A stretch of 64,000 bases of DNA. Source: Alloyangia pacifica. Its GTDB lineage: Bacteria; Pseudomonadota; Alphaproteobacteria; Rhodobacterales; Rhodobacteraceae. A program made the translations under genes and the position numbers. Each line of letters opens with the position of its first letter. Position 1 is the first letter of the stretch. Below, piece by piece: positions 16,594 to 25,600 of this stretch. The notes beneath the pieces are model-generated. The model was not told the DNA's origin. It saw only the letters and a list, made by a program, of their open reading frames with translations, and did no database searches. The stretch spans positions 248,001-312,000 of the forward strand of contig NZ_FOZW01000007.1 of assembly GCF_900116195.1 (NCBI RefSeq). The letters are read 5' to 3'.

Positions 16594-17085
16594 ATGAAGA
16601 CCATGACCCCCGAAGAAATCGCTGCGCTGCCCTATCGCCGCAATGTCGGCGTGATGCTGGTCAACGCCGCGGGGCACGTCTTCGTCGGCCAGCGGCTCGA
16701 CAGCGAGGTGCCCGCCTGGCAGATGCCGCAGGGCGGGATCGACAAAGGTGAGGAACCTCAGGAGGCGGCCCTGCGCGAGCTCGAGGAAGAGATCGGCGTC
16801 AACCCGTCACTGGTCACCGTCGAGGCCGAGACCGAGGGCTGGCTTTCCTATGACCTGCCGCATGACATCGTCCCGCGCATCTGGAAGGGCCGCTACAGGG
16901 GGCAGGAGCAGAAGTGGTTCCTGCTGCGTTTCAACGGCGAGGATTCGCAGGTCAACATCCAGACCGAGCATCCGGAGTTCTCGGAATGGTGCTGGCTGCA
17001 GGCAGACGAGGTGCTGGGCCAGATCGTGCCCTTCAAGCGCCCGGTCTACGAGCAGGTGATCGCCGCCTTCCGGGACAAGCTGTGA
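16594..17085 (+). CDS. rppH: RNA pyrophosphohydrolase (Nudix)
   Basis: Removes pyrophosphate from the 5' triphosphate of RNAs and so starts mRNA decay; it can also act on dinucleoside polyphosphates. The 163-residue protein has the Nudix box at residues 47-69 (G47, E53, R61, E62, E65, E66, G68), preceded by the RppH-specific [21 protein letters not shown] and followed by [17 protein letters not shown]. Length and start ([19 protein letters not shown]) match the family. AAGGAG lies just before the ATG. The stop overlaps the GTG start of the next gene. Confidence 0.95.
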   Translation: MKTMTPEEIAALPYRRNVGVMLVNAAGHVFVGQRLDSEVPAWQMPQGGIDKGEEPQEAALRELEEEIGVNPSLVTVEAETEGWLSYDLPHDIVPRIWKGRYRGQEQKWFLLRFNGEDSQVNIQTEHPEFSEWCWLQADEVLGQIVPFKRPVYEQVIAAFRDKL

Positions 17086-17516
17086 TCCGCAGCGCCTTTG
17101 CTCTCCTGCTGATGTGCCTTGCGGGCCCGGCCTTCGCGCTGAAGTGCCTGCCGCCGGACGTGGCGCGCGACGTGCGCGCCGCAGAAAGCGAGCAGACCGA
17201 GTGGATCGCGGTGAACGGCGTGCTCGAGACCGGCGCGGTGCCGCGCAGCGCCGGGGAGGTGCCGGCGCGCTTCTGGGGCTGGGCGCTGGGGCAGGGGGGC
17301 TTCAAGCGCCCCTTCGACCAGCGCATCACGCTCCGGGTGTCCTGCTACGGGCCGTGGTGCGGCGAGGCTGCGAGTGGCCCGATGGCGGCGCTGCTGAAGC
17401 GCGAGGACGGCCGGCTGGTGCTGATCGCCGATCCCTGCGGCGCCAATCGATGGCCGAGCCCCAGCGCCCGGCAGGTCAGGGCGCTGGAGAGAAGCTGTGG
17501 CACGGGCTGCCGCTGA
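17082..17516 (+). CDS. Secreted hypothetical protein, cysteine-containing
   Basis: A 144-residue protein starting with GTG at 17082, which overlaps the rppH stop; this start gives a proper signal peptide ([18 protein letters not shown]). The mature part contains the [14 protein letters not shown] and [21 protein letters not shown] segments and five cysteines (KCL, SCYGPWC, DPC, SCGTGC region), which suggests disulfides in the periplasm. I do not recognise the family. It ends six bases before the convergent transglycosylase gene. Confidence 0.7.
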   Translation: MIRSAFALLLMCLAGPAFALKCLPPDVARDVRAAESEQTEWIAVNGVLETGAVPRSAGEVPARFWGWALGQGGFKRPFDQRITLRVSCYGPWCGEAASGPMAALLKREDGRLVLIADPCGANRWPSPSARQVRALERSCGTGCR

Positions 17517-17522
17517 GCCGGT

Positions 17523-18812
17523 TCAGCGCAGGCGGTGCAGCACCTCGAGCGAGGCGTAGCCGTCCGGCACCACGCCCACCGCGCGCTGGTAATCGCGCAG
17601 CGCCTTGATGGTCATCGGCCCGATACGCCCGTCGACGCCCGAGGGATCGAAGCCCGCCCGTTTCAGCCGCACCTGCAGCTCCTTGCGCTCGTCGCTGGTC
17701 AGCGCGCGCTCGTCATCGGGCCAGCTGGCGCGGATCGGCGCGCCGCCCATGATGCGGTCGGCCAGGTGCCCGACCCCGATCACATAGGCATCGGCGGCGT
17801 TGTAGCGCGAGATCACCTTGAAGTTCTTGAAGGTCAGGAAGGCCGCGCCCCTGTGTCCCGCGGGCAGCAGCAGCTTGGCGGAGCCGAAGTCCTGTACCGG
17901 GCGACCGTCCATGCCGACCACCCCGAGCTTCGCCCAGTCCGAGGGCATGCGGTTCGTGCTGCCCGCGAGCTCGTAGTCGAAGCCGCGCGGCAGCTGTACC
18001 TCGACACCCCAGGGCTGGCCGTGGATCCAGCCGTTCTCGGCAAGGTAATGCGCCGTCGAGGCGAGGGCGTCGGCGGGGTTGTCCGACCAGATGTCGCGCT
18101 TGCCGTCGCCGGTCCAGTCCACCGCCAGCGCGCGGTAGGAGGAGGGGATAAACTGCGTGTGCCCCATCGCCCCGGCCCAGCTGCCGGTCATCTTCTCGGC
18201 GGTGGTGTCGCCGTCCTGCACGATACGCAGCGCGTCGATCAGCTGGCCCTCGAAGAACTTGCCGCGCCGCGAGCCGTAGGCCAGCGTCGCCAGTGCCGGG
18301 ATCACCGGATGCGTGCCGCGGTGGGTGCCATAGGCGCTTTCCATGCCCCAGATCGCCAGCACCACCTGCCGGTCGACGCCGTAGCGCGCCTCGATCTGGC
18401 GCAGCAGCTGGGCATTCTGCGCCAGCGCTGCGCGACCGTTTTCGATGCGCGTGTCCGAGACCGCCGAGCCGAGGTAGGCCCAGAGCGTCTTGGTGAATTC
18501 GGCCTGGTTGTTGATCTTGTGCAACGCGTCGGCATCAAGCGTCACGTTGCGCAGCGACGCATCCAGGGTGCGCTCGCTGATCCCCTCGGCGCGGGCGCGA
18601 TCGCGGAAGCCGACAAGCCAGCGCGCGAACTCCTGCTGGACCTCGGTCGAGGGCACCACCTGCGCGACCTGTACCGGCTTTGCCGCGACAAAGGCCATGG
18701 GGCGCTGCGCCGGGCGTTGCGAGATCACCGGGGCGGTATAGTCGTCTATGCGCTCGGCCTGCACCTGCGTGGCCATCAGGCACAGCGCAAGGCCGGAAAG
18801 GCTCCGTTTCAT
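17523..18812 (-). CDS. Lytic murein transglycosylase, MltB-like, with peptidoglycan-binding domain
   Basis: Periplasmic enzyme of 429 residues that cleaves glycan strands to 1,6-anhydromuramyl ends. Signal peptide at 1-19. The SLT_2 (MltB) catalytic domain spans about 55-350, with the catalytic Glu at 158 (WGMESAYGTHRG) and the conserved GSWAGAMGHTQFIPSSY segment. The C-terminal 60 residues form a PG_binding_1 domain (ELQVRLKRAGFDPSGVDGRIGPMTIKALRDYQ). No lipobox Cys follows the signal, so it is probably soluble rather than a lipoprotein like E. coli MltB. Confidence 0.93.
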   Translation of the reverse strand: MKRSLSGLALCLMATQVQAERIDDYTAPVISQRPAQRPMAFVAAKPVQVAQVVPSTEVQQEFARWLVGFRDRARAEGISERTLDASLRNVTLDADALHKINNQAEFTKTLWAYLGSAVSDTRIENGRAALAQNAQLLRQIEARYGVDRQVVLAIWGMESAYGTHRGTHPVIPALATLAYGSRRGKFFEGQLIDALRIVQDGDTTAEKMTGSWAGAMGHTQFIPSSYRALAVDWTGDGKRDIWSDNPADALASTAHYLAENGWIHGQPWGVEVQLPRGFDYELAGSTNRMPSDWAKLGVVGMDGRPVQDFGSAKLLLPAGHRGAAFLTFKNFKVISRYNAADAYVIGVGHLADRIMGGAPIRASWPDDERALTSDERKELQVRLKRAGFDPSGVDGRIGPMTIKALRDYQRAVGVVPDGYASLEVLHRLR

Positions 18813-18936
18813 CGGGTGTCACCTACTGCTCGTGTTCTTATTGACGAAAAGGCTACCCCGGATGGGACGATTTGCGAAGGTGCGGCGGCGATCACTTTTT
18901 GCCCTGTCGGCAAGAGACCGCGGACGGGAATGCGCC

Positions 18937-19644
18937 TCAGAGCCGGATCGCACAGCTGCCCTGCTCGGCCTCCATCCGGTCCATGAAGCCGCGCAGCAGC
19001 GGCACGCGCTCGGGCCGGAACGAAAGCTCCAGCACCGCCATCCCGGCCATCCGGTCGAGCCGGAAGGTCCGGTAGTCTTCGCGCAGTAGGCACCAGGCGA
19101 TCAGGCAGTGCGAATTGTCGAGCAAAAGCAGCGACAGCGGCTTCACCTCGCGCTGTGTCGCTGCCCCCTGCGCGTCGCGGTAGTCGAAGCGGATGTGGCG
19201 CTCCTCGCGGCAGGCGCAGCGCAGCAGGGCGGCATCGATGGTCGGCGGGGCAGGTGGCGAGAAGCGGTGCGCGGTCAGCACCGCGTGGCGCAGCTGGTGG
19301 GCCTGCCGCTCGGGCAGGCGGGCGCGCAGCTTGGCCAGCGCGTTGCGCGCGGAATGCGCCAGCGCCGGATCGGCCAGCGCCTCAACCTCGCGCAGCCCCA
19401 GCACCAGCGCCTCGAGCTCGTCCTCGTCAAAGGACAGCGGCGGCAGGTGCGGGTCCTCGATCAGGGTGAAACCGTAGCCCGCCTCGCCGTCGATCACCGC
19501 GCCGAGTCCGCGCAGGGATCCGATGTCGCGATAGAGCGTGCGTTCGGACACACCCGTCTCCTGCGCCAGTGTGGCGGCGGTGACGGGGGCGGGCAGGCGG
19601 CGCATCGCCTGCATGAGCTGGAAGAGGCGTTCGGTACGGGACAT
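18937..19644 (-). CDS. YafY-type transcriptional regulator (HTH and WYL domains)
   Basis: DNA-binding regulator of 235 residues. An N-terminal winged helix (MSRTERLFQLMQAMRRLPAPVTAATLAQETGVSERTLYRDIGSLRGLG) is followed by a ligand-sensing WYL-type domain (about 130-235; IRFDYRDAQGAATQREVKPLSLLLLDNSHCLIAWCLLREDYRTFRLDRM). I chose the ATG at 19644 because the helix starts there, as in relatives; an upstream ATG adds 13 residues. The gene is divergent from a glutathione S-transferase gene 106 bases away, the usual arrangement for a regulator and its target. Confidence 0.9.
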   Translation of the reverse strand: MSRTERLFQLMQAMRRLPAPVTAATLAQETGVSERTLYRDIGSLRGLGAVIDGEAGYGFTLIEDPHLPPLSFDEDELEALVLGLREVEALADPALAHSARNALAKLRARLPERQAHQLRHAVLTAHRFSPPAPPTIDAALLRCACREERHIRFDYRDAQGAATQREVKPLSLLLLDNSHCLIAWCLLREDYRTFRLDRMAGMAVLELSFRPERVPLLRGFMDRMEAEQGSCAIRL

Positions 19645-19750
19645 GGCGCGATCATCCTGCACCCTGCTGACAGTTTCCGGCAAGAGCGGGGGCTACGGTC
19701 CGAGGGGCCGGCACTCTCCTTTCATCCCGTCCCGAAAAGGACCCATCCCC

Positions 19751-20461
19751 ATGCTGACCCTGATTTCCTTCCCGCCCACCCTTGGCGAGCCGTCCAACAG
19801 CCCCTTCTGCGCCAAGGCGATGATCCTGCTCGAAATGTCCGGCCTCGACTGGCAGCCGCGCTTCGTGCCCATGCCCGAGGGACCCTATGGCAAGCTGCCG
19901 GTGCTCGAGACGCCGCAGGGCGTGGTGCCCGACAGCGCGCTGATCCAGAAATGGCTCGAGGCGCAGGGGACCGACTTCTTCCCCGGCTTCGACTTGGCGG
20001 CGCGCGGCATGGCCCTCGCGGTCATGCGCATGGCCGAAGAGAGCCTACGCTGGCAGGTGGCCCATGACCGCTGGCTCGACGCCCGCGTCTGGCCGCAGTT
20101 CTTCCCCGAGGTGTTCAAGGGCATGCCCGAGGGGCTCGAAGCCAAGGTGCAGGAGGGCCAGCGGCAGGGCATGACCTGGCATGGTGTCGCCCGCTACTCG
20201 GAAGAGGATCGCTGCACGCTGGCGGAGATGGACCTCGATGCGCTCATCGCGGTGCTGGGCGAGGGCCCATGGCTCTTTGGCGCGAAGCCCACCGCCGCCG
20301 ATGCCTCGGTGCTGCCGGTGCTGAGCATGATCGACCGGCTGCCCGGTGAGACCGCGCTGCGCCGGGCGCTCCGCGCGCGGCAGCCGCTCATGGACTACGT
20401 CGCGCGCGGGCGAGAGGCGCTTTACGCGCCGCTCAACGATCGGCTTTACGTGTCCGGCTGA
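19751..20461 (+). CDS. Glutathione S-transferase family protein
   Basis: A 236-residue protein with an N-terminal thioredoxin-like domain (MLTLISFPPTLGEPSNSPFCAKAMILLEMSGLDWQ, with SPFCAK at the usual active-site turn; GKLPVLETPQG and PDSALIQKWLEA for glutathione binding) and a helical C-terminal domain with LFGAKPTAADASVLPVLS. It resembles the metaxin/Fax-like branch more than classical detoxifying GSTs. AAAAGGA precedes the ATG. It is divergent from the YafY regulator and its last 29 bases overlap the end of rnr on the other strand. Confidence 0.85.
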   Translation: MLTLISFPPTLGEPSNSPFCAKAMILLEMSGLDWQPRFVPMPEGPYGKLPVLETPQGVVPDSALIQKWLEAQGTDFFPGFDLAARGMALAVMRMAEESLRWQVAHDRWLDARVWPQFFPEVFKGMPEGLEAKVQEGQRQGMTWHGVARYSEEDRCTLAEMDLDALIAVLGEGPWLFGAKPTAADASVLPVLSMIDRLPGETALRRALRARQPLMDYVARGREALYAPLNDRLYVSG

Positions 20462-22781
20462 CCTTGCGCGCCGTCTTGGCATCCTTGGCGCGGGCCTGCA
20501 CGTCCTTGCGGCGTGCGGGTCCCTTGCCCTTGCCGCCCTTGCCTTTCGGCCCGCCCTTGCCGCCAGGCTTGCTGCCGGGGGTCTTCTTGAACCGCCCGTA
20601 GCCCGCGGGCTTGCGGTGACGCGGGGCCTCGACCGCCTCGCCGGCGAGTTCCAAGAGTTCCAGCCCGATGCCGCCGGTCACCGGCGTCACGTCCACCAGC
20701 TTCACCCGGACCCGCTGGCCAAGGGTGATCAGCGTGCCGGTGTCGGCCCCCATCAGCGTTCCGGCGTCGCGGTCGAAGTGGAAGAACTCGTTGCCGAGAT
20801 TGCGGATCGGCACCAGCCCGTCGGCACCGCTCTCGTCGAGCTTCACGAAGACGCCGAACTTGGCGATGCCGCTGATCCGCCCGCCGAATTCCGCGCCGAC
20901 GCGCTCCGACAGGTAGGCCGCAAGATAGCGGTCGGTGGTGTCGCGCTCGGCCATCATCGAGCGCCGCTCGGTGTCCGAGATGTGCTCGGCGGTCTGCTGC
21001 AGCCGCTCGATGTCCTCTTGGCTCAGCCCGTCGTCGCCCCAGCCGTGCGCGGTGATCAGACCGCGGTGCACGATGAGATCCGAGTAGCGGCGGATTGGCG
21101 AGGTGAAATGCGCGTAATTGCGCAGGGCGAGGCCGAAGTGCCCGAAGTTCTCGGGGTTGTAATAGGCCTGCGTCATCGAACGCAGCGTGGCGAGGTTGAT
21201 CAGCTCGGCATCCTCGCGCCCCGCCGCATCATGCAGCAGCTTGTTGAGATGCGAGGTCTTCAGCACCTGCCCCTTGGCCAGCGTCAGTCCCGCGGCCAGC
21301 GCCGTCTCGCGCAGCGCGTCGAGCTTCTCGACCGGCGGCTCCTCGTGCACGCGGAACAGTAGCGGGGTGCGCTTGGCGATCAGCGTCTCGGCGGCGGCCA
21401 CATTGGCGAGGATCATGAATTCCTCGATCAGCTTGTGCGCGTCGAGACGGTCGACGAAGTTCACCGAAGCCACGGTGCCATCCTCGGCCAGCACGATCTT
21501 GCGCTCGGGCAGCTCCAGGTCCAGCGGCTGACGCCGGTCGCGGGCGGCGCGCAGCGCGTAGTAGGCGTTGTAGAGCGGGCGGATCACATCCTCGAGCAGC
21601 GGCCCGGTCTTGTCGTTGGGCTCGCCGTCCATCGCCTGCTGCACCTCGGCGTAGTTCAGCGAGGCGGGAGAGCGCATCAGGCCGCGCACGAATTCATGCG
21701 AGCGCTTGTTGCCCTCGGAATCGATCACCATGCGCACGGCGATGCAGGCACGCGGCACACCTTCGTGCAGCGAGCACAGGTCGCCCGACAGCCGGTCCGG
21801 CAGCATCGGCACGACGCGGTCGGGGAAATAGCTCGAGTTGCCGCGCTTCTTGGCCTCGCGGTCGAGTTGCGAGCCCGGGAGCACGTAGTGGGCGACGTCG
21901 GCGATGGCGACCCAGATCACGTGGCCGCCGGGGTTCTTCGGATCCTCGTCGGCCTCGGCGAAGCAGGCGTCGTCGTGATCGCGCGCGTCGGCCGGGTCGA
22001 TGGTCACCAGCGGCAGCTCGCGCAGGTCGGTGCGGCCCTTCAGGCCCGCCGGTTTCATCCGGTCCGCCTCTTCCAGCACCTTGGGCGGGAAGTCGTCGGG
22101 GATGCCGTGCTGGTGGATGGCGATGAGCGAGACGGCCTTGGGCTCCGAGGGATCGCCGAGCCGCATCACGATGCGCGCCTTCGGCAGCCCCATGCGCGAG
22201 GCGCGCGGACCGGCCTGCTCGGCCTCGACCAGCTCGCCGTCCTTGGCGCCGCCCATGGCGTCGGGCGCCACCAGCCATTCCTTGTCGGCGCCCTTGTCGA
22301 TCGGCACGATGCGACCGCCCTCGGGGCCCTTGCGGAAGATGCCGACGATCTTGCGCGGGCTGACGCCGATCTTGCGGATCAGCCGCGCCTCGTAGTTGTG
22401 GTCCGCCTCGTGCACCACCTGCAGCTTGGCCAGGATGCGGTCGCCTTCTCCGAGCGCCGGATCGGAGGCGCGCAGCACCAGCAGCACGATGGGCTCGACA
22501 CCCTCGCCATGCCATTCGAGCGGCTGGGCGAAAAGATCGCCGTTCTCGTCCGGTGCCTTGACCTGCAGCACCGACACCGGCGGCAGCCGGTCCGGGTCGC
22601 GGTAGGTCTTGTGACGCTTCTCCAGGTGCCCTTCGGCCTCGAGCTCCTTGAGGATGCGCTTGAGGTCGATCCGCGCAGCGCCCTTGATGCCAAAGGCCTT
22701 GGCGATGTCACGTTTCGCGGTCTGGGTCGGGTGCGCCTCGATCCACTCGAGGATCTCGGCTTTCGAAGGCAATTTGCTCAT
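20433..22781 (-). CDS. rnr: Ribonuclease R
   Basis: 3'-5' exoribonuclease of 782 residues that degrades structured RNA. Order of domains: N-terminal winged helix (KAEILEWIEAHPTQTAKRDIAKAFGI), cold-shock-like region, RNB catalytic domain with the metal-binding VTIDPADARDHDDACFAE, an HFTSPIRRYSDLIVHR block, an S1 domain (GRISGIAKFGVFVKLDESGADGLVP) and a Lys/Gly/Arg-rich tail of about 60 residues (GGKGGPKGKGGKGKGPARRK). The tail is typical for RNase R and probably binds RNA or ribosomes. The 3' end overlaps the convergent GST gene by 29 bases. Confidence 0.97.
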   Translation of the reverse strand: MSKLPSKAEILEWIEAHPTQTAKRDIAKAFGIKGAARIDLKRILKELEAEGHLEKRHKTYRDPDRLPPVSVLQVKAPDENGDLFAQPLEWHGEGVEPIVLLVLRASDPALGEGDRILAKLQVVHEADHNYEARLIRKIGVSPRKIVGIFRKGPEGGRIVPIDKGADKEWLVAPDAMGGAKDGELVEAEQAGPRASRMGLPKARIVMRLGDPSEPKAVSLIAIHQHGIPDDFPPKVLEEADRMKPAGLKGRTDLRELPLVTIDPADARDHDDACFAEADEDPKNPGGHVIWVAIADVAHYVLPGSQLDREAKKRGNSSYFPDRVVPMLPDRLSGDLCSLHEGVPRACIAVRMVIDSEGNKRSHEFVRGLMRSPASLNYAEVQQAMDGEPNDKTGPLLEDVIRPLYNAYYALRAARDRRQPLDLELPERKIVLAEDGTVASVNFVDRLDAHKLIEEFMILANVAAAETLIAKRTPLLFRVHEEPPVEKLDALRETALAAGLTLAKGQVLKTSHLNKLLHDAAGREDAELINLATLRSMTQAYYNPENFGHFGLALRNYAHFTSPIRRYSDLIVHRGLITAHGWGDDGLSQEDIERLQQTAEHISDTERRSMMAERDTTDRYLAAYLSERVGAEFGGRISGIAKFGVFVKLDESGADGLVPIRNLGNEFFHFDRDAGTLMGADTGTLITLGQRVRVKLVDVTPVTGGIGLELLELAGEAVEAPRHRKPAGYGRFKKTPGSKPGGKGGPKGKGGKGKGPARRKDVQARAKDAKTARKVSRTRKADR

Positions 22782-22864
22782 GCCGCAGCCGTACCACGCG
22801 CCGAAGTCAGCGTCATCGCGATTCTCTTGTACGTGGCCGTCGCGTCCGCAACTTCGTCTGGGCC

Positions 22865-22914
22865 CGAATATCCCGGGGGAGACGCCGCAGGCTGCAGGGG
22901 TAGCGCCCCCTCTG
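22865..22914 (+). repeat. Dispersed AATATCCCGGGGGAG intergenic repeat, copy A
   Basis: Begins GAATATCCCGGGGGAG and ends in a small GGGG/CCCC hairpin. It lies between the start of rnr and the stop of the Hint gene, and it resembles copies near 30340, 36436, 47760 and 52894. Confidence 0.6.
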
Positions 22915-22922
22915 CCGGTGGG

Positions 22923-23996
22923 TCAGGCGGCGCGCGCTTCGACAAGGGTCACCGCCTCGAAGGGGCGCAGCACCTGGTAGCCGGCGCGGGTCTGTTCGGG
23001 CATGGCGTGGCGATCCATGTCCGCGAGGACCGAGGCCTCGAGCTTTGCAGCATCGCGGCGCAGCCGCCCGACATAGAGGCTTTCCACCGCGATGCCGGCG
23101 GTCTGCAGGGTGTCGTGGCCCGGCAGCAGCAGCTGGTGGTAGCGGATCAGCGGGGCGCCGGTCTCGAAGCGCGCGGCGAAACCGTGGGTCAGGCTCTGCG
23201 CCGGCACCAACACCGCCTCGCGCCCGAAGAGATATTCAACCTCGGAGCCCGAGATCAGCAGGCGCTGGTGCGGTGCCACGAGGATGTCGCGTTCGAGCCC
23301 GAGGTAGGGTGCCCGCAGCCGTACCGGGCGGAATGACCCGAAGGCGGGAAGGCTGCGCGCCGCCGCCCGCAGGACCGGCGCAATCCGTCCATCTGGCGTC
23401 AGCACCTCGGTGCCCTCGGTCAGCCTGTCGATGCGGCGCTGCCCCTGCGGCGTGGCAACGGGGGTGGCGCCCGCAAGGCTGGGCAGCGGGCCGACGGGTT
23501 CGATCTCGTCCGAGACCGCGAAGAACAGCAGGTCGGGCGCGGTATGGCGCAGCTGCGGGTACAGGGTCAGCGCCTTGACGTCCTCGTAGAGCGGCGGCGG
23601 AAGTGCCTGGACCATGCGCAGCTCCATGCCCCCGGTGTCGGGCCGTTCCACCGCCAGCCGCGCCCATTCCCGGCCCGCGTCCCACGACAGCGTCAGCCGC
23701 AACGTTTCGGGGCGGCCATCCTCGGGGTAGCCGATTACCGTGTGAAAGATCTCGCCGTCGCGGCTGGCGACCAGCACGATGCTGCCGCCCGGCAGCACCT
23801 GAAGGGTCAGGCTGGCTTGTAAAGGAAAGCCGCGCTCGTAGGCCAGCAGCGTCTTCGGCTCGGCGCGCGGGGAGAGTTGGGTCTCGATCAGCAGGCTGCC
23901 GCGCTCCAGGCGCCGGCCGCGGGTCTCCAGGGCCTCGGCAAAGGCCTGCTTGTCGATCCAGCGCGTCTGCTCCGCGGCGATCGCGATCCAGCTCAT
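22923..23996 (-). CDS. Stand-alone Hint-domain protein
   Basis: A 357-residue protein with a Hint (hedgehog/intein-type) domain in its second half (about 185-340): SLAGATPVATPQGQRRIDRLTEGTEVLTPDGRIAPVL is the domain start, followed by VAPHQRLLISG and the VPAQSLTHG and YHQLLLPGHDTL segments. Family members usually begin the domain with Cys; here Ser aligns with it, and the QH of the usual PQHR motif reads HQ. The first half is unrecognised (beta-rich). Such proteins are frequent in Roseobacter genomes; whether they self-cleave is unknown to me. The ATG at 23996 (MSWIAIAAEQ) is chosen over an upstream ATG that adds a Pro/Arg-rich stretch. Confidence 0.82.
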   Translation of the reverse strand: MSWIAIAAEQTRWIDKQAFAEALETRGRRLERGSLLIETQLSPRAEPKTLLAYERGFPLQASLTLQVLPGGSIVLVASRDGEIFHTVIGYPEDGRPETLRLTLSWDAGREWARLAVERPDTGGMELRMVQALPPPLYEDVKALTLYPQLRHTAPDLLFFAVSDEIEPVGPLPSLAGATPVATPQGQRRIDRLTEGTEVLTPDGRIAPVLRAAARSLPAFGSFRPVRLRAPYLGLERDILVAPHQRLLISGSEVEYLFGREAVLVPAQSLTHGFAARFETGAPLIRYHQLLLPGHDTLQTAGIAVESLYVGRLRRDAAKLEASVLADMDRHAMPEQTRAGYQVLRPFEAVTLVEARAA

Positions 23997-24157
23997 GAAA
24001 GGGGTGGTCCTGCTCGTTTTGCGCGAGCGTAGCACCGCACCCCTCGGAGCGTCAGTCGGCGGTGGTGGCGGCAGGCCCCGCTGCGCCCTTTTCATCACAT
24101 TTGCACACGTCCGCCGGGCGCTGTAGCCAAGGGCAAACGTTTTCCGGAGATCCGCCC

Positions 24158-25309
24158 ATGACCCATCAGCCCACCGATCCCGTCCAGCTCACGGCCGACC
24201 TCGTCCGCTGCCCCTCGGTGACCCCCGAGGAGGGCGGCGCGCTGGTGCTGTTGCAAGGGCTTCTGGAGGCCGCGGGGTTTGCCTGCACGCGGGTCGACCG
24301 GGGCGGGGTGGCGAATCTCTTCGCCCGCTGGGGCGAGAAGGGCCACGCCAAGAGCTTCGGCTTCAACGGCCACACCGACGTTGTGCCGGTGGGCGATCTC
24401 GCGGCGTGGACTGTGGATCCCTTCGGTGCCGAGGTGAAGGACGGCATCCTTTACGGGCGCGGCGCCACCGACATGAAATCCGGTGTCGCCGCCTTTGCTG
24501 CCGCCGCGGTGGATTTCGTCCGGGAGACGCCGCCCGAGGGGGCCATCGTGCTGACCATCACCGGCGACGAGGAGGGCGACGCGGTGGACGGCACCACGGC
24601 GCTGCTCGAGTACATGGAACGTGAAGGCGAGCGCATGTCGATCTGCATCGTCGGCGAGCCGACCTGCCCGGAAGAGATGGGTGACATGATGAAGATCGGC
24701 CGCCGAGGCTCGATGAACGCGCATTTCACCATGACCGGCAAGCAGGGGCATTCGGCCTACCTGCATCGCGCGCTCAACCCGATGCCCGCCATGGCGCGGC
24801 TGATGGACCGGCTGTCGAGCCACGTTCTGGACGAGGGCACCGACCATTTCGATCCCTCGACGCTGGCGGTGGTGACCATCGACACCGGCAACCCGGCGAC
24901 CAACGTGGTGCCCGCGCAGACCCGCGCAACCCTGAACATCCGCTTCAACGACACCCACACCGGGGCCTCGCTGTCCGAGTGGCTGCGCGCCGAGACCGCG
25001 AAGGTGGACGCCGAGTTCGGCACCCGCACCGAGCTGACGATCAAGATCTCCGGCGAGGCCTTCCTGACCCCGCCGGGGCCGCTTTCGGAGCTGGTGGCGA
25101 AATCGGTCGAGGCCGAGACCGGCCGCAGCCCCGAGCTGTCGACCACGGGCGGCACCTCGGACGCGCGCTTCGTGCGGCACCATTGCCCGGTGGTCGAGTT
25201 CGGCCTCGTCGGCAAGACGCTGCACCAGGTGGACGAGAACGTCGAGGTGGCGCAGATCGGCCAGCTCAAGGCGATCTACACCCGGATGCTGCGCGACTAC
25301 TTCGCCTGA
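24158..25309 (+). CDS. dapE: Succinyl-diaminopimelate desuccinylase
   Basis: Zinc M20-family hydrolase that forms LL-diaminopimelate in lysine and peptidoglycan synthesis. The 383-residue protein has the metal-binding [11 protein letters not shown] (H72), [11 protein letters not shown] and [12 protein letters not shown] motifs, then the dimerisation domain with [23 protein letters not shown], and ends [23 protein letters not shown], all DapE hallmarks. The ATG at 24158 follows CCGGAGA. A GC hairpin (25318-25345) follows the stop without a T-run. The next gene, dapC, belongs to the same pathway. Confidence 0.96.
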   Translation: MTHQPTDPVQLTADLVRCPSVTPEEGGALVLLQGLLEAAGFACTRVDRGGVANLFARWGEKGHAKSFGFNGHTDVVPVGDLAAWTVDPFGAEVKDGILYGRGATDMKSGVAAFAAAAVDFVRETPPEGAIVLTITGDEEGDAVDGTTALLEYMEREGERMSICIVGEPTCPEEMGDMMKIGRRGSMNAHFTMTGKQGHSAYLHRALNPMPAMARLMDRLSSHVLDEGTDHFDPSTLAVVTIDTGNPATNVVPAQTRATLNIRFNDTHTGASLSEWLRAETAKVDAEFGTRTELTIKISGEAFLTPPGPLSELVAKSVEAETGRSPELSTTGGTSDARFVRHHCPVVEFGLVGKTLHQVDENVEVAQIGQLKAIYTRMLRDYFA

Positions 25310-25600
25310 AGCCACGGCAGGCCGGTGCTGCTCTGGACCGGCCTGTCCATCGCCGCGGAGAGAGACGTGATTCGCCCCTTCTGCAGCGGGTCCTCCGTGA
25401 CGGAAGGGCTTCGCTAAGTCGCCGGGGTGACATTGGAATTCCCGGCGGCCCCGCCGCGAGGCGAAAATTTTACCGCGCTGCGACATTCCTGCCACGGACC
25501 CGTTGCCGCGTGGAGTTGCGGTAGACGAAGCCCGTTGCCTTGCGTATCCTCTGGCGCAAACGGGGCGCATACGATCCCGACTTACAGAGGCAGTACTGGC

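Noticed and set aside
18840-18860. TTATTGACGAAAAGG as an FNR or sigma-70 element
   Set aside because: The second FNR half-site is missing and no gene starts on the plus strand nearby.
25310-25600. Upstream extension of dapC by an in-frame start at 25427
   Set aside because: The added residues are unlike any aminotransferase N-terminus, and MFPERFSNLPAYAFPRLR is the expected start. The region holds only a GC hairpin after dapE.
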